Source: Ruegeria sp. HKCCD7303 (GTDB lineage Bacteria > Pseudomonadota > Alphaproteobacteria > Rhodobacterales > Rhodobacteraceae). Taken from it: a stretch of 64,000 nt of DNA. This document shows, piece by piece, positions 47,234 through 57,024 of this stretch (position 1 is the stretch's first letter; each line of letters starts with the position of its first letter). The stretch is from assembly GCF_013111185.1 (NCBI RefSeq), contig NZ_WVRE01000002.1, positions 248,001 to 312,000 of the forward strand. The letters run 5' to 3'. The translations under genes and the position numbers were made by a program. The notes under the pieces are model-generated. The model saw only the letters and a list, made by a program, of their open reading frames with translations. It did no database searches and was not told the DNA's origin.

Positions 47234-48688
47234 ATGGTTTCACGCGTCATCCCTGTTGATCCTTTTGATCTGATTATTTTCGGCGGCACTGGTGATCTGG
47301 CGCAGCGGAAAATTCTGCCTGCCCTGTATCGTAGGTTCTGTGCCGGGCAATGGCATGATGACACGAAAATCCTTGCAGCAGCCCGGGCGAACCATACTGC
47401 GGAAGAGTTTCGCGAGATGGTTGCCGATTCTTTGCGCCAACATGCGCCGAAGCGGGCGCAGGACAGCCGGGCGCTGACCGGGTTTCTGCAGCGGGTTGAC
47501 TATGTGCCTCTGGATGCAATGACAGCAGAAGGCTGGGATGTTCTGGGCCAAAAGCTGTCATCGGACCGCATAAGGGCGTTCTACTTCTCGGTTGGTCCAA
47601 GTTTGTTCGGCCCGCTGGCCGAGCGGGTCAGGGCGCATAATCTGGCGACGGACGACACCCGCATCGTGGTGGAAAAACCGTTTGGCCATGATCTGGACAG
47701 TGCGCGGGCCCTGAATGCCACGCTGGCTGCGCATTTCGACGAGAGCCAGATTTACCGGATCGACCATTATCTGGGCAAGGAAACCGTGCAGAACCTGATG
47801 GCTGTGCGCTTTGGCAACATGCTGTTCGAACCCTTGTGGAACAGCCAATATGTCGACCACATTCAAATCACGGTTGCTGAAACCGTGGGGATTTCCGGGC
47901 GTGAGGAGTATTACGAGCGCGCAGGCGCAATGCGGGACATGGTGCAGAACCACCTGATGCAATTGCTCTGCCTGATCGCGATGGAACCTCCGGCCAAATT
48001 TGATCCCGACGCGGTGCGCGACGAGAAACTCAAGGTAATCCGGGCGCTTGACCAGGTAGAGCCGCATCACATTGTGCGCGGCCAGTTCGCTGCAGGGCCC
48101 GAGGGTCCGGGATACCGAGACTGCGTTGGCAATCCGCGTTCAACCACCGAAAGCTATGTAGCGTTGAAGGCCCACATCAGCAACTGGCGGTGGGCTGGTA
48201 CGCCGTTCTATCTGCGCACGGGTAAGCGGTTGGTGGCGCGGTCTTCGGTGATCAATGTGATGTTCAAGGACGCGCCGCATTCGATCTTCGGGGAAGAAGC
48301 CGGACGGCACGCCAATGCATTGTCGATCCGTTTGCAACCCAATGAAGGGATCACCCTGAAGGTGACGATCAAGGAACCGGGGCCGGGTGGGATGCGTCTG
48401 GTCGATGTCCCACTGGACATGAGCTTTGCCGAAGCCTTGGGACCCGAAAATCAGGACCCGCCAGATGCTTACGAACGGTTGGTGATGGATGTGATCCGGG
48501 GCAACCAGACGCTGTTCATGCGCGGGGACGAGGTCGAGGCCGCCTGGGCCTGGACCGATCCAATCATCGCTGGCTGGCTGGCGCGCGGCGACGTGCCGAA
48601 ACCTTATGACAGCGGCAGCACAGGGCCGGGCGACGCCGAGCTGCTGATGAAACGAGATGGTCGCCGTTGGCAAGGAATCAAGCCATGA
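47234..48688 (+). CDS. zwf: Glucose-6-phosphate dehydrogenase
   Basis: 484 aa. The NADP-binding start reads IIFGGTGDLAQRKILPALYR (13-32); the active-site signature RIDHYLGKE is near 175-183, with the catalytic His. It oxidises glucose 6-phosphate to 6-phosphogluconolactone, the entry to the Entner-Doudoroff and pentose-phosphate routes. Its stop overlaps the pgl start (ATGA), and pgi follows, making a three-gene sugar-phosphate operon. A CceR-like operator lies just upstream. Confidence 0.97.
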   Translation: MVSRVIPVDPFDLIIFGGTGDLAQRKILPALYRRFCAGQWHDDTKILAAARANHTAEEFREMVADSLRQHAPKRAQDSRALTGFLQRVDYVPLDAMTAEGWDVLGQKLSSDRIRAFYFSVGPSLFGPLAERVRAHNLATDDTRIVVEKPFGHDLDSARALNATLAAHFDESQIYRIDHYLGKETVQNLMAVRFGNMLFEPLWNSQYVDHIQITVAETVGISGREEYYERAGAMRDMVQNHLMQLLCLIAMEPPAKFDPDAVRDEKLKVIRALDQVEPHHIVRGQFAAGPEGPGYRDCVGNPRSTTESYVALKAHISNWRWAGTPFYLRTGKRLVARSSVINVMFKDAPHSIFGEEAGRHANALSIRLQPNEGITLKVTIKEPGPGGMRLVDVPLDMSFAEALGPENQDPPDAYERLVMDVIRGNQTLFMRGDEVEAAWAWTDPIIAGWLARGDVPKPYDSGSTGPGDAELLMKRDGRRWQGIKP

Positions 48689-49356
48689 ATATTCAGGAAT
48701 ATGCAGACCGCGAAATGCTGGCCATCGACGTGGCAAATGCTTTGGCGGGCGATCTGGAGGCTGCATTGTTGCATCATGACACTGTTGCGCTGGCCGTTCC
48801 CGGTGGGACAACGCCGGGGCCAGTGTTTGACAGCCTTTGTGCAGCGGACGTGGCGTGGGACCGTGTGCGAGTTTTGCCAACAGATGAACGGTGTGTACCT
48901 GCCGATCACGAGCGTTCCAACGAGCGTCTGATTCGCGAAAGACTGCTGACGAACCGGGCGTCTGTTGCGCATTACATTCCGCTCTATGTACCCGGTGCGG
49001 AACCCGAGGCGGCGTTGCCCGAAATCGAATCTCTGATTGCGCCGGTGTTGCCGTTGTCGGTTCTGGTTCTTGGAATGGGTGATGACATGCATACGGCTTC
49101 GTTGTTTCCGGGTATGGAAGGGCTGGCTCAGGCATTGGGCAGTGATGCGCCTACATTAACCGTCGCGCGCACCGAGGTGCAGCCCGAGGCGCGCATTTCC
49201 CTGACCGCGCCGGTCCTGGATGGGGCATTGTCCAAGCACCTGATTATCTACGGTCAGACCAAGCGCGACGCGTTGGAAAAAGCCATGTCGCTGCCACCGG
49301 AAGACGCACCAATCGCCGCTGTGCTGAGCGGTATGACTGTCCATTGGTCGGAGTGA
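48685..49356 (+). CDS. pgl: 6-phosphogluconolactonase
   Basis: 223 aa from the ATG at 48685, which overlaps the zwf stop by four bases; an upstream in-frame start at 48667 is inside zwf and rejected. NagB-like fold: [14 protein letters not shown], the TDERCVP strand (D and E of the sugar-phosphate site) and [15 protein letters not shown]. It hydrolyses the lactone made by Zwf. Four bases separate it from pgi. Confidence 0.94.
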   Translation: MNIQEYADREMLAIDVANALAGDLEAALLHHDTVALAVPGGTTPGPVFDSLCAADVAWDRVRVLPTDERCVPADHERSNERLIRERLLTNRASVAHYIPLYVPGAEPEAALPEIESLIAPVLPLSVLVLGMGDDMHTASLFPGMEGLAQALGSDAPTLTVARTEVQPEARISLTAPVLDGALSKHLIIYGQTKRDALEKAMSLPPEDAPIAAVLSGMTVHWSE

Positions 49357-49360
49357 ACAC

Positions 49361-50965
49361 ATGCAACTGGACGCTTTGAAGGCATTGGCAGACGCGGACC
49401 GCCGTATCTTGGACCTGTTTGAGGCGGACGCGAACAGGGCTGTGGAATTTTCAGCTTCGGCCGGGGATATGCATTTTGATTACTCCAAGACGCAGATCGA
49501 CGAAAGCGTGCGCGCGGGGCTGATCCAACTGTGCGAAGACGCCGGTCTTGCGGCGCGGCGCGATGCGATGTTTGCGGGCGAAAAGATCAACGAAACTGAA
49601 GGGCGCGCGGTGCTGCACACGGCCTTGCGCAATCTGGACGGTGGGCCGGTCGACGTGGATGGTCGGGACGTCATGCCCGAGGTTCTGGACACGCTGCAAC
49701 GGATGCGGGTTTTTGCCGAGGAAGTGCGCGGTGGTGCGATTGCGGGGGCAGGGGGCAGCTTTACCGATGTGGTCAATATCGGCATTGGTGGGTCGGATCT
49801 TGGTCCTGTCATGGCAACACATGCGCTGGCTCCGTATCATGATGGGCCGCGTCTGCACTATGTTTCGAACGTGGATGGCGCGCATATCGCTGACACGCTG
49901 CGTCAGTTGGATCCGACACGGACTTTGGTGATTGTCGCCTCGAAAACCTTCACGACCATTGAGACAATGACCAATGCGCGCACGGCCCGCGCCTGGATGT
50001 CCGAAGGCGGAGGCGATCCGTCCCGGCAGTTTGCCGCCGTATCCAGCGCATTGGACAAGACGCAGGCGTTTGGCATTCCCGAGGCGCATGTGTTCGGTTT
50101 CGCCGATTGGGTCGGTGGGCGCTATTCGGTCTGGGGGCCAGTGGGCCTGCCGGTCATGATCGCTGTTGGCTCAAACGCGTTTGACGCGTTTCTGCGTGGT
50201 GGGCAGGCGATGGATCTGCATTTCCGCTCGGCGGATTGGGCTGAGAACGTGCCCGTCATGCTGGCGCTGGTCGGTATCTGGCATCGTCAGGTTCTGGGCC
50301 ATGCCAGCCGCGCCGTGCTGCCCTATGATCAGCGGCTATTGCGGCTGCCAGCCTATTTCCAACAGTTGGAAATGGAATCGAACGGCAAATCGGTGGCGAT
50401 GGATGGTTCTTCCCTGACTGTTCCGTCGGGCCCTGTGGTCTGGGGGGAACCGGGCACGAACGGTCAGCACGCCTTCTACCAACTGATTCACCAGGGTACG
50501 GACGTTATCCCATGCGAATTCATGGTTGCGGCCGAAGGGCACGAACCCGAGCTGACCCATCATCACCGCTTGCTTTTGGCCAATTGTCTGGCGCAGTCCG
50601 AAGCCCTTATGCGCGGCCGGTCACTGGACGAAGCCCGAGACCGCATGGCGGCAAACGGGCTGACAGGTGCGGAACTGGAGCGGCAGGCGCGACATCGGGT
50701 TTTCCCCGGCAATCGTCCGTCCACCACTCTGATTTATCAGAAACTCACACCATTCGTACTGGGTCAGATCGTTGCCCTGTATGAGCACCGGGTGTTTGTC
50801 GAAGGTGTGCTGTTGGGTATCAACTCTTTCGATCAATGGGGGGTGGAGCTGGGCAAGGAGCTGGCCACGTCGCTTGGCCCCATTGTGGACGGTGAAGAAA
50901 GCGCCCAAGGCAAGGACGCATCCACCGCTGCGCTGGTCGCCTATGCGTTGAAACACCGGGATTAA
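49361..50965 (+). CDS. pgi: Glucose-6-phosphate isomerase
   Basis: 534 aa. Family marks: [36 protein letters not shown] and [15 protein letters not shown] near residue 365, containing the active-site His and Gln. It interconverts glucose and fructose 6-phosphate. As the last gene of the zwf-pgl-pgi operon it is probably coregulated. About 185 bases separate it from the next gene. Confidence 0.97.
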   Translation: MQLDALKALADADRRILDLFEADANRAVEFSASAGDMHFDYSKTQIDESVRAGLIQLCEDAGLAARRDAMFAGEKINETEGRAVLHTALRNLDGGPVDVDGRDVMPEVLDTLQRMRVFAEEVRGGAIAGAGGSFTDVVNIGIGGSDLGPVMATHALAPYHDGPRLHYVSNVDGAHIADTLRQLDPTRTLVIVASKTFTTIETMTNARTARAWMSEGGGDPSRQFAAVSSALDKTQAFGIPEAHVFGFADWVGGRYSVWGPVGLPVMIAVGSNAFDAFLRGGQAMDLHFRSADWAENVPVMLALVGIWHRQVLGHASRAVLPYDQRLLRLPAYFQQLEMESNGKSVAMDGSSLTVPSGPVVWGEPGTNGQHAFYQLIHQGTDVIPCEFMVAAEGHEPELTHHHRLLLANCLAQSEALMRGRSLDEARDRMAANGLTGAELERQARHRVFPGNRPSTTLIYQKLTPFVLGQIVALYEHRVFVEGVLLGINSFDQWGVELGKELATSLGPIVDGEESAQGKDASTAALVAYALKHRD

Positions 50966-51150
50966 CGCCCCAAAACGCAGCCTGCTGCACTAGTGGGTGG
51001 CATTCTTTTATTGTCAGACAATTAAATGCTTGGCAGGGTTCCTTCCTAGGAAACGACTGGATTGACGCAATGGGGCACGCCCCTAGCTGTTAATGTCAGA
51101 TGGATAAGGCAGGGGTCATCTAAGACCCCGCCAACGACGGGAGGATGTCC

Positions 51151-52770
51151 ATGCTGGGACAGATGATGACGCAGCCCCTGCTGATTTCGTCACTTATTGA
51201 TCATGCAGAACGCTACCACGGCCAAACCGGGATAATCTCGGTCGAAACAGACGGTACGATTTCCGAGACCAACTGGTCTGAGATTGCGATGAACGCCCGA
51301 CGCCTGGCATCAGCGCTAACAAAACTGGGATTAGAGCCACAGGACAGGATCGGAACTCTGGCCTGGAACAACCGGCGGCATCTTGAGATTTACTATGCAA
51401 CCTCCGGCGCTGGCTATGTCTGCCACACGGTCAATCCGCGCCTGTTCCCCGAGCAACTGACCTATATCATCAACCACGCTCAGGATCGTGTGCTGTTCTT
51501 TGATGCAACATTCATCCCGTTGGTTGCAGCGCTGCACGATGCGCTTACCGAAGTCAGGCACTTTGTCCTCATGGGCCCACGCAATGAAGAGGCAGCGTCA
51601 CAGATCCCCGGTTTAGTGTTCTATGATGAACTGATCGAAACAGGAGATGCTGGCTTCACATGGCCTGATCTGGATGAAAACACGGCATCAAGCCTGTGTT
51701 ATACCTCGGGCACGACGGGCAATCCCAAGGGCGTGCTGTATTCCCACAGGTCGACCCTGCTGCACAGCTTTGCGTCGAACACAAAGGATGTGATCGGTTA
51801 TTCTGCGATGGACGTCGTCATGCCCGTCGTGCCGATGTTCCACGTCAACGCCTGGGGATCGCCCTATGCCTGTGCCATGTCGGGGTCGCGGATGGTCTTG
51901 CCGGGACAGGATTTGCACGGCGAGGCGCTGGTCAACCTGATCGACACCTATGGTGTGACCCTGGCCATGGGTGTGCCGACCATTTGGCAAGGTTTGCTGG
52001 CCCATGCCGCCAAGTGCGGGACCGAGTTGAAAAGCCTGGATCGAACTGTGATCGGGGGCGCGGCCTGTCCGCCTTCGATGATCGAAACCTTCCGCGAAAC
52101 CTATGGGGTCGACACTGTGCATGCCTGGGGCATGAGCGAGATGAGCCCGCTGGGCACAACAAACTACCCTCTGGCCAAGCATCTTGAGCTACCACTTGAA
52201 GAACAGCACGCAATCCGCCTGAGTCAGGGCAGGCCGCCCTTTGGGGTCGAGCTGAAAATCGTCGATGATGATGGCAATGATCTGCCGCATGACGGCGAAA
52301 CTCAGGGCGATCTGATGGTGCGGGGGCATTGGGTTCTGGACAGCTATTTTATGCTGCAAGATCAGAAACTTCTTCAGGATGGCTGGTTTGCCACCGGCGA
52401 CGTCGCCACGCTGGACCCGGATGGCTATATGACCATCCGCGACAGATCCAAAGACATTATCAAATCCGGCGGAGAATGGATCAGCTCCGTTGAGCTTGAG
52501 AATATCGCAGTCGCGCATCCCAAGCTTGCAACCGCCGCCGTGGTGGGCGTGCCGCACCCGAAATGGGACGAAAGGCCGCTGCTGGTTGCTGTAAAGGCTG
52601 AAGGGGCAGACCCAAGCGAAGACGAATTGCTGAGCTTCTTCGATGGAAAGATCGCCAAGTGGCAAATCCCGGACAAGGTGGTCTTTGTCGATGCACTGCC
52701 GCTGAACGCAACCGGGAAAGTCCTGAAACGCAACCTGCGCGCGGATTTCGAAGACGCCCTGACGGGTTAA
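51151..52770 (+). CDS. AMP-forming acyl-CoA ligase, DmdB-like
   Basis: 539 aa from the ATG at 51151: GGGAGG stands six bases before it, while the ATG at 51145 directly abuts GGGAGG. It begins MLGQMMTQPLLISSLIDHAE, as I recall for roseobacter DmdB enzymes that join CoA to methylmercaptopropionate in DMSP demethylation. P-loop YTSGTTGNPKGVLYSHR (about 182-198), A5 AWGMSEMSP, A7 TGDVATLD, A8 RSKDIIKSGGEW, and C-terminal ATGKVLKR Lys. A medium-chain fatty acid ligase is the alternative. No other dmd gene is nearby. Confidence 0.75.
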   Translation: MLGQMMTQPLLISSLIDHAERYHGQTGIISVETDGTISETNWSEIAMNARRLASALTKLGLEPQDRIGTLAWNNRRHLEIYYATSGAGYVCHTVNPRLFPEQLTYIINHAQDRVLFFDATFIPLVAALHDALTEVRHFVLMGPRNEEAASQIPGLVFYDELIETGDAGFTWPDLDENTASSLCYTSGTTGNPKGVLYSHRSTLLHSFASNTKDVIGYSAMDVVMPVVPMFHVNAWGSPYACAMSGSRMVLPGQDLHGEALVNLIDTYGVTLAMGVPTIWQGLLAHAAKCGTELKSLDRTVIGGAACPPSMIETFRETYGVDTVHAWGMSEMSPLGTTNYPLAKHLELPLEEQHAIRLSQGRPPFGVELKIVDDDGNDLPHDGETQGDLMVRGHWVLDSYFMLQDQKLLQDGWFATGDVATLDPDGYMTIRDRSKDIIKSGGEWISSVELENIAVAHPKLATAAVVGVPHPKWDERPLLVAVKAEGADPSEDELLSFFDGKIAKWQIPDKVVFVDALPLNATGKVLKRNLRADFEDALTG

Positions 52771-52789
52771 CTTCAGTTAAGGGAGAAGA

Positions 52790-52864
52790 TGGCTCCGGCG
52801 GTAGGGATCGAACCTACGACCAATTGATTAACAGTCAACTGCTCTACCGCTGAGCTACGCCGGA
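52790..52864 (-). tRNA. tRNA-Asn (GTT), first copy
   Basis: 75 bases including an encoded CCA. Cloverleaf: acceptor TCCGGCG/CGCCGGA, D arm GCTCAGCGGTAGAGC, anticodon loop CTGTTAA (anticodon GTT), T arm with GGTTCGATCC. It is identical to the copy at 53960-54034. A conserved promoter-like pair lies 11 bases beyond its 5' end. Confidence 0.96.
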
Positions 52865-52875
52865 ACGGTTCGCGC

Positions 52876-52905
52876 CGTATAGCAATCGAATTCCCGGTCG
52901 TCCAG
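52876..52905 (-). promoter_or_regulatory. Promoter of tRNA-Asn copy 1
   Basis: On the minus strand, CTGGAC (-35, 52900-52905) and TATACG (-10, 52876-52881) are 18 bases apart. The same two boxes, the same spacing and much of the spacer (CGGGAAT...TTGCTATACG) recur before copy 2, so conservation supports a real promoter. Confidence 0.65.
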
Positions 52906-53229
52906 TGCAGGCCGCAAGTTTTTTCGAAAAATTCAGCAGCAACAAAGCGAGGTCCAAAAACTTGTCAAACAGGAGGGATCAGGGCGGCGCTGAGACTGTG
53001 CAAATGCTGCTATCAAATTGCGCGTTTTTGTGTTTTGAAGAGCGCCATGCCGCCAAAATCTGGTGTGGCTTCTGTCTGGGCATAGCATGTTCCCGAAAAA
53101 GGTCTCGTTGCGGTCGCTACAGCGAAACTTGCACGGGAATACGTGTTAATCCGCCTTAGTACGGTTGATCCCACTCGCTGAAACTGTCGGACTTTAGGCT
53201 TGAATCGTGGAATTCAACAGGAGAACGCA
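52906..53229. other. Spacer between tRNA-Asn copy 1 and the methyltransferase-like gene
   Basis: About 320 bases. An 84-codon frame (52905-53159) is Cys/Arg-rich with no family signature and overlaps the tRNA promoter, so it is not called. No terminator, repeat or RNA was recognised. Confidence 0.5.
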
Positions 53230-53829
53230 TTGAAAGTGAACGAACTTGAAAAACCTGTTCTAACCATGCCGGAAGACGCGCAAAATGTGCTGCGCGAAAA
53301 CTACGAAGCGGCCTCTGTGATTCTAGAATACGGCTCTGGCGGATCGACTGTTTTGGCCTCAGAAATGCAAAACAAAACTGTGTTCAGCGTAGAAAGTGAC
53401 CGAAGCTGGACCCGAAAAATGAGGCGCTGGTTTCGCGAAAACCCACCCAACACCGGGACCGAAGTTAATATATCCTGGGTTGATATCGGTGACACCAAGA
53501 AATGGGGGTTTCCGGCAAATCAAGACAAATCAGGACGGTATCCCAGATATCCTTTGTCAATCTGGCAGAGCGAGGGGTTCAAGCATCCGGATGTTGTGCT
53601 CGTCGATGGCCGGTTTCGAGTCGGCTGTGCTTTGGCCACCGCATTCAATATTACACGGCCCGTGACCCTTCTTTTTGACGACTATGGAGATCGACCGCGA
53701 ATGCAAGCAGCGGAAGAATTTCTAGATGCACCAGAACTTGTCGGCCGCATGGCTATATTTAGGGTAGAGCCCATGCAAATCCCGGCGGATCGCCTTATTC
53801 GGGTTATTCGCCTGCTAACGGTACCCTGA
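53230..53829 (+). CDS. Methyltransferase-like protein between the tRNA-Asn copies
   Basis: 199 aa from a TTG at 53230 with AGGAG six bases before it; a GTG at 53236 is the alternative. The glycine-rich ILEYGSGGSTVLASEM motif (near residue 30) and the later DVVLVDGRFRVGCALAT resemble the nucleotide pocket of class I S-adenosylmethionine methyltransferases. No fixed substrate motif is seen. The gene is AT-richer than most of the window and lies between two identical tRNA genes. Confidence 0.65.
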   Translation: MKVNELEKPVLTMPEDAQNVLRENYEAASVILEYGSGGSTVLASEMQNKTVFSVESDRSWTRKMRRWFRENPPNTGTEVNISWVDIGDTKKWGFPANQDKSGRYPRYPLSIWQSEGFKHPDVVLVDGRFRVGCALATAFNITRPVTLLFDDYGDRPRMQAAEEFLDAPELVGRMAIFRVEPMQIPADRLIRVIRLLTVP

Positions 53830-53959
53830 AGCGACGACTGAAGTGGAAATTGATTTGATAATCCAAAGAGCGCCGGAAAACGGAAACTGATATAGCAGTG
53901 GACGAAAGTACGGGCTCTCGACCGATCTATTTGTCAACTTCTTGGATTGTCAGGATTAT

Positions 53960-54034
53960 TGGCTCCGGCGGTAGGGATCGAACCTACGACCAATTGATTA
54001 ACAGTCAACTGCTCTACCGCTGAGCTACGCCGGA
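53960..54034 (-). tRNA. tRNA-Asn (GTT), second copy
   Basis: 75 bases, identical to the copy at 52790-52864 and also with an encoded CCA. The anticodon is GTT. The gene pair brackets about 1.1 kb. Its promoter boxes (54044-54073) match those of copy 1. Confidence 0.96.
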
Positions 54035-54043
54035 ACTGAGGCG

Positions 54044-54073
54044 CGTATAGCAACCCGGATTCCCGGCGTCCAG
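54044..54073 (-). promoter_or_regulatory. Promoter of tRNA-Asn copy 2
   Basis: CTGGAC (54068-54073) and TATACG (54044-54049) on the minus strand, 18 bases apart, with a spacer sharing CGGGAAT and TTGC with copy 1. Confidence 0.65.
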
Positions 54074-54110
54074 AGGGGAAGCGCGCGAAGCATGAAAAAA
54101 TTTTGACCTG

Positions 54111-55025
54111 TTATGCGACGCGATGAAAAACCGCCGAGGCAGACATTTTTCCGCGCGAAAGGACCCTGTTTTTCCCATTCAGATCAACAAGGTGCGCAAA
54201 GACGTTGCGTTCCGCGGCGGGCAGCAGGGCGGCGGGTGTTTCGGTATAGATACGCTCGGCCAACTGCCGGGCCGTGCCATCTGCCTGTTCCAGAGCCGTC
54301 AGAATCTGTGCCTCGCGGGATTGTCTGTGTTGGATCAACCAATCCAGACGTCCGGCAGGGTCTGTGATTGGCGCGCCGTGCCCTGCATAAAAAACAGACC
54401 AGGCGCGGGCGCGCAGGTGGTCGCAGGCCGCCATGAAGTCCGTTAAATCTCCGTCCGGGGGTGAGACCAAAGAACTGGCCCAGCCCATCACGTGGTCAGC
54501 TGTGAAACAGGTGTCCTGCCAGCCGAGCGCAATGTGATTTCCCAAGTGACCCGGGGTGTGGATGACCTCCAACTGCCAGTCATTTCCTTCAATGACTTCG
54601 CCGTCTGCAACCTCAACATCAGGACGAAACGCGGTGTCGATCCCTTCGCCGCCCCCTGTCATACCTTGCGCGACCAAACGGGTCATGACATCGCTTCGCC
54701 CGGCCTCTGGTCCGCCGAAGGCATAGATGGCTGCGCCTGTCCGCTTCGCCAGTGGGGCGGCAAGCGGTGAATGATCCAGATGCGTGTGCGTCACGATGAT
54801 GTGGCTGATTCTCTGCCCAGGAGTCAGAGCATCCAGAATAGCGTTCAGATGGGCCTCGTCTTTGGGGCCAGGGTCGATCACCGCGATGTCTCGGTCTCCC
54901 AGCAAGTAGGTGTTGGTGCCTCGATAAGTCATGGCTGAGGGATTCGGGGCCAGAATACGTCGCAACCCGGGTTGCAGATCGACCGCAACACCTGCGGGTG
55001 GGTTGAAATCGTCAGGTGCCTGCAT
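54111..55025 (-). CDS. MBL-fold metallohydrolase (LACTB2-like)
   Basis: 304 aa. The metal motif HTHLDH is at residues 80-85, followed by HTPGHLGNH, TADHVMGW and YAGHGAPI, which supply the rest of the dinuclear site. A C-terminal helical extension (YTETPAALLPAAERNVFAHL) is typical of the LACTB2/ribonuclease-like branch. Substrate unknown. Divergent from the sensor kinase gene, 44 bases apart. Confidence 0.88.
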   Translation of the reverse strand: MQAPDDFNPPAGVAVDLQPGLRRILAPNPSAMTYRGTNTYLLGDRDIAVIDPGPKDEAHLNAILDALTPGQRISHIIVTHTHLDHSPLAAPLAKRTGAAIYAFGGPEAGRSDVMTRLVAQGMTGGGEGIDTAFRPDVEVADGEVIEGNDWQLEVIHTPGHLGNHIALGWQDTCFTADHVMGWASSLVSPPDGDLTDFMAACDHLRARAWSVFYAGHGAPITDPAGRLDWLIQHRQSREAQILTALEQADGTARQLAERIYTETPAALLPAAERNVFAHLVDLNGKNRVLSRGKMSASAVFHRVA

Positions 55026-55069
55026 TCTGTGCTCTTTCTCTTATCCGGACGGCCCGCTAGGTTTAGCCC

Positions 55070-56389
55070 ATGTCTTCGCAATGGCTCAAACCCTATCTGC
55101 CTCGCAGCCTCTACGCCCGGGCAGCCCTAATTCTGGTTCTTCCGGTGATCGTGCTGCTGCTAGTGGTGGGTATTGCCTTTATCCAAAAGCATCTGGAAGA
55201 CGTTACCGGGCAGATGACCCGCGCGGCGTCACGCGAAGTGACTTTGATCACGACGATGATCGCCGATGCCGAAACGCAGCAGGACGCTCTGGCCGTTGTG
55301 CGCCCCGATTTGCGGGCCCTTGAAATGCAGGCGCGTTTTCTTGACGTGAACGAAGAACCGATGATTGGGGCGCGGCGCTGGTATGATTTCATCGCGCCAC
55401 AGGTCCAGTCCGACCTTCAGTCAAACCTGCCCGATCTAGTGGCTGTCGCCTTGCCGACAAGTCGCGAAGCGCGGGTGTATTTGCAGACACATCTTGGGGT
55501 ATTGCAGCTGACCTTTGATCGGCGCAGGTTGTCCCCAGTCGCGCCGCATCAGTTGATCGTGACAATGGTATTTTTCGCCGTGATCATGACTTCGATTTCC
55601 TTTCTATATATGCGCAATCAATTGCGGCCGATCACACGTCTGGCCGATGCGGCGCAGGCCTTTGGGCGTGGAAGGGTCGTGCCCTATACACCCGGCGGCG
55701 CCATCGAGGTTCGTGCGGCAGGAAATGCGTTCCTGGACATGCGCGCCCGGATCGAACGTCAAATCGAACAGCGGACGCTAATGCTGTCGGGTGTCAGCCA
55801 TGATCTGCGCACACCGCTGACGCGATTAAAACTTGGACTGTCTATGCTGCCCGAAGACGAGGCCGCGCCTTTGCAGCAGGATGTGACGGAAATGCAGTCC
55901 CTGCTTGACGCGTTTCTGGATTTCACGCGCGGAGCTGCGGAAGGCTCCCCAGAAGAGGTGCAGCCAGATGTTTTCATTCGCCAGATCGTGGAGGATGCCA
56001 AACGCGCCGGGCATCAGGCCGAGCTGATTGGGGTTGAGGGGCAGGGGGCAGTGCTGCTGCGCCCTATGGCCATTCGCAGGGCCGTTGAAAATTTGATCGG
56101 AAATGCGGTGCGCTATGGATCACGGGCTGACGTCAGCTTGACACTGAATCCCAAGTCCATGCGTATCCGTGTCGAAGATGATGGCCCGGGTATTCCAGTC
56201 GAGGAACGCACCGAAGCGGTCAAGCCTTTCACGCGGCTTGATCCGGCACGGAATCAGAACAAGGGCAGCGGAGTAGGTCTTGGTTTGGCGATTGTGGCGG
56301 ACATTGCCCGTGCGCATGGCGGTACATTGCGCCTGGCAAAAAGCGAGCGTTTGGGCGGTCTTTGCGCGGATATTATCATAGGTCGATAG
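55070..56389 (+). CDS. Sensor histidine kinase (EnvZ-like)
   Basis: 439 aa. Two membrane segments (16-40 and about 165-182) bracket a periplasmic sensor loop; then HAMP (LRPITRLADAAQAFGRG), the H box SGVSHDLRTPLTRLK with His244, and an HATPase domain ending in NKGSGVGLGLAIVADIARAHGG. The layout resembles EnvZ. No response-regulator gene is adjacent within the window; such partners normally sit directly beside the kinase, so the partner is elsewhere. Confidence 0.9.
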   Translation: MSSQWLKPYLPRSLYARAALILVLPVIVLLLVVGIAFIQKHLEDVTGQMTRAASREVTLITTMIADAETQQDALAVVRPDLRALEMQARFLDVNEEPMIGARRWYDFIAPQVQSDLQSNLPDLVAVALPTSREARVYLQTHLGVLQLTFDRRRLSPVAPHQLIVTMVFFAVIMTSISFLYMRNQLRPITRLADAAQAFGRGRVVPYTPGGAIEVRAAGNAFLDMRARIERQIEQRTLMLSGVSHDLRTPLTRLKLGLSMLPEDEAAPLQQDVTEMQSLLDAFLDFTRGAAEGSPEEVQPDVFIRQIVEDAKRAGHQAELIGVEGQGAVLLRPMAIRRAVENLIGNAVRYGSRADVSLTLNPKSMRIRVEDDGPGIPVEERTEAVKPFTRLDPARNQNKGSGVGLGLAIVADIARAHGGTLRLAKSERLGGLCADIIIGR

Positions 56390-56487
56390 CAACACGCCTT
56401 GTTGCTAAAAAATGCATGCAATTTTGTGCTTTTGTATAAGCATGTAATTCTGACCCCAGTTTTCTAACGACGTGGGGTTCAGAGAAA

Positions 56488-57024
56488 ATGATTAAAGCAG
56501 CTCTCAGCAATATCGAGAAAATAGTCGTTACCGTCACTTCATTGTTTGCTCTTGTTCCGATTACGCAATTCGCGCGGGAAGCCGAAGACCGAAAATTCGA
56601 ACGTATGGCCAGCTTCATTGCGCTTGGCGACACCTGCAGCAATTGGATGCAGGAAGAAGTGATCCAGGGTATGGCGTTTGAGTTAAAGCATTTTGTCAAA
56701 GAAGACGCAGACGAATTCGCACCAATTCCAGTTCAGGTCAGAGCAAATCAGGTGATCTATTGCTCATATGTTCTAGATTACTTCCAGGCCGAGTTTGCGA
56801 AAGTTTATGGCCCGCCAGATCCGGATCAGGACTATTTCGAACCAACTGCGGACGAATACTTGGCCATGCTGTATGACGCATCACATTGGTCCGTTCCGAT
56901 CGACTTTGCAGACTATCTGGTCACGATCCGAAACCTGCCAAATTCAGCCGGGACACACGCGTTCTATGAAACGCAGAGTCCTTGGTGGCTGGCTGATAGT
57001 GTAGAAGAGTTTCTTAAATACTAG
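56488..57024 (+). CDS. Unknown protein at the edge of the accessory patch
   Basis: 178 aa. One possible membrane segment near the start (IVVTVTSLFALVPITQF), then an acidic, aromatic-rich body with no motif I recognise. It is AT-richer than its neighbours and lies before the immunity-like gene. The reading frame is intact and long enough to be real, but its role is unknown. Confidence 0.5.
   Translation: MIKAALSNIEKIVVTVTSLFALVPITQFAREAEDRKFERMASFIALGDTCSNWMQEEVIQGMAFELKHFVKEDADEFAPIPVQVRANQVIYCSYVLDYFQAEFAKVYGPPDPDQDYFEPTADEYLAMLYDASHWSVPIDFADYLVTIRNLPNSAGTHAFYETQSPWWLADSVEEFLKY

Noticed and set aside
48140..49135. 331-codon minus-strand frame across zwf and pgl
   Set aside because: It crosses two operon genes in antisense, is Pro/Arg/His-rich, and shows no family motif.
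52905..53159. 84-codon frame after tRNA-Asn copy 1
   Set aside because: Overlaps the tRNA promoter, and is Cys/Arg-rich without a recognisable fold.
52790..54034. tRNA-Asn copies as ends of an integrated element
   Set aside because: Full-length identical tRNAs with their own promoters, no integrase and only one gene between them fit duplication better than site-specific integration.
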